Assembly: GCF_029893345.1 (NCBI RefSeq)
Contig: NZ_JARXVE010000007.1
Location: forward strand, 1 to 64,000
DNA length: 64,000 nt
From: Mycolicibacterium frederiksbergense
GTDB lineage: Bacteria; Actinomycetota; Actinomycetes; Mycobacteriales; Mycobacteriaceae
Direction of reading: 5' to 3'
Below, piece after piece: positions 63,730 through 64,000 of the stretch (its first letter is position 1; each line of letters begins with the position of its first letter). The notes under the pieces were generated by a model, which was not told the origin of the DNA, searched no databases, and saw only the letters and a list, made by a program, of their open reading frames with translations. The position numbers and the translations under genes are program-made.

Positions 63730-64000
63730 CTAGGCCGTCAACGCGATGTGATGGGCGCCGTGCAGGCTGGCGTAGCGGTCGGGACTGCAGGTCAGCACGA
63801 TGACCTGCCCGTCGCCGCCCACCACGTCGAACACCGCCCCCATCTTTATCAACCGGTCGGGGTCGGTGAACCCGAGCGCATCGTCGATGATGACCGGAAC
63901 GCTGTCCTCCTTGGCCACCATGGTGGCCCCGGCCAGCCGGGCCACGATCGCCAACTGTTCCTTGGCGCCACCGGACAGCGATTCGTAGGGCACCGTGCGA
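63730..64000 (-). CDS. C-terminal end of Rad50/SMC-like ATPase (Rv1278-like), cut by the window
   Basis: The visible C-terminal part has the ABC signature LSGGAKEQLAI, Walker B VPVIIDDALGFTDPDR and the His-containing end VIVLTCSPDRYASLHG. The frame continues past base 64000, so the start and most of the protein are missing. In M. tuberculosis the homologue Rv1278 partners an SbcD-like nuclease (Rv1277) near oppA, so DNA end processing is the likely role. Confidence 0.85.
   Translation of the reverse strand, partial: RTVPYESLSGGAKEQLAIVARLAGATMVAKEDSVPVIIDDALGFTDPDRLIKMGAVFDVVGGDGQVIVLTCSPDRYASLHGAHHIALTA

Overview
The window is high-GC chromosomal DNA from a mycobacterium, most likely a fast-growing environmental one (Mycolicibacterium/Mycobacterium type). 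Evidence: a fused b-delta ATP synthase subunit, a Rho with a very long charged N-terminal insert, a MurA with Asp in place of the usual Cys, and gene order that follows the M. tuberculosis block from oppABCD (Rv1280c-Rv1283c) through carbonic anhydrase, cysD/cysN, argS-lysA-hom-thrC-thrB, rho, rpmE, prfA, prmC, wecA and the atp operon to murA (Rv1315), read in the opposite orientation. The species cannot be fixed from the sequence alone.

Layout. 1-370: promoter and leader region of a ribosomal RNA operon that begins just beyond the left edge, with three promoters spaced exactly 76 bp apart behind murA. 370-10.9 kb: murA, a divergent cobalamin adenosyltransferase, then (all minus strand) atpI-B-E-F-H-A-G-D-C and a DUF2550 protein. 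11-15.3 kb: wecA, Sua5-type protein, prmC, prfA, rpmE. 15.4-19.5 kb: an ECF42-type sigma factor with its DGPF/YCII partner, a FadD ligase and a divergent TetR. 19.6-28.4 kb: rho, then argS-lysA-hom-thrC-thrB coupled by very short overlaps or gaps, with tRNA-Arg(CCG) divergent from argS.

28.5-34.6 kb is accessory: a marR/alkylation-repair/small-protein operon, a MocR-type regulator divergent from a GNAT acetyltransferase, a TDT transporter, and a secreted protein built from 11-residue Lys-Trp repeats, with a degenerate copy of the same repeat on the opposite strand beside it. 34.6-44.8 kb: F420-type oxidoreductase, a NarL-type two-component system with a DUF4097 protein, a VOC protein, an Rrf2 regulator, a flavin-binding protein, an isochorismatase-fold hydrolase, and the sulfate assimilation genes cysQ, cysNC and cysD, followed by a beta-carbonic anhydrase. 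44.9-50.8 kb: two membrane glycosyltransferases and an OmpR-type two-component system whose kinase has a proline-rich tandem repeat in its sensor loop. 51.2-56.7 kb: oppBCDA. 56.7-64 kb: an alpha/beta hydrolase; an operon of orphan cytochrome-oxidase subunit III/IV-like proteins with two paralogous membrane proteins, next to a TetR gene that has lost its DNA-binding half; a DszC/SfnB-like flavoprotein; an AraC regulator divergent from a TauE/SafE exporter; and the C-terminal end of an ABC/Rad50-type ATPase cut by the window edge.

The least explained items are the Lys-Trp undecapeptide-repeat locus (34.0-34.6 kb) and the orphan oxidase-subunit operon with intact operators but a broken regulator (58.0-60.8 kb). 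No CRISPR array, integrase, transposase or insertion sequence was seen.
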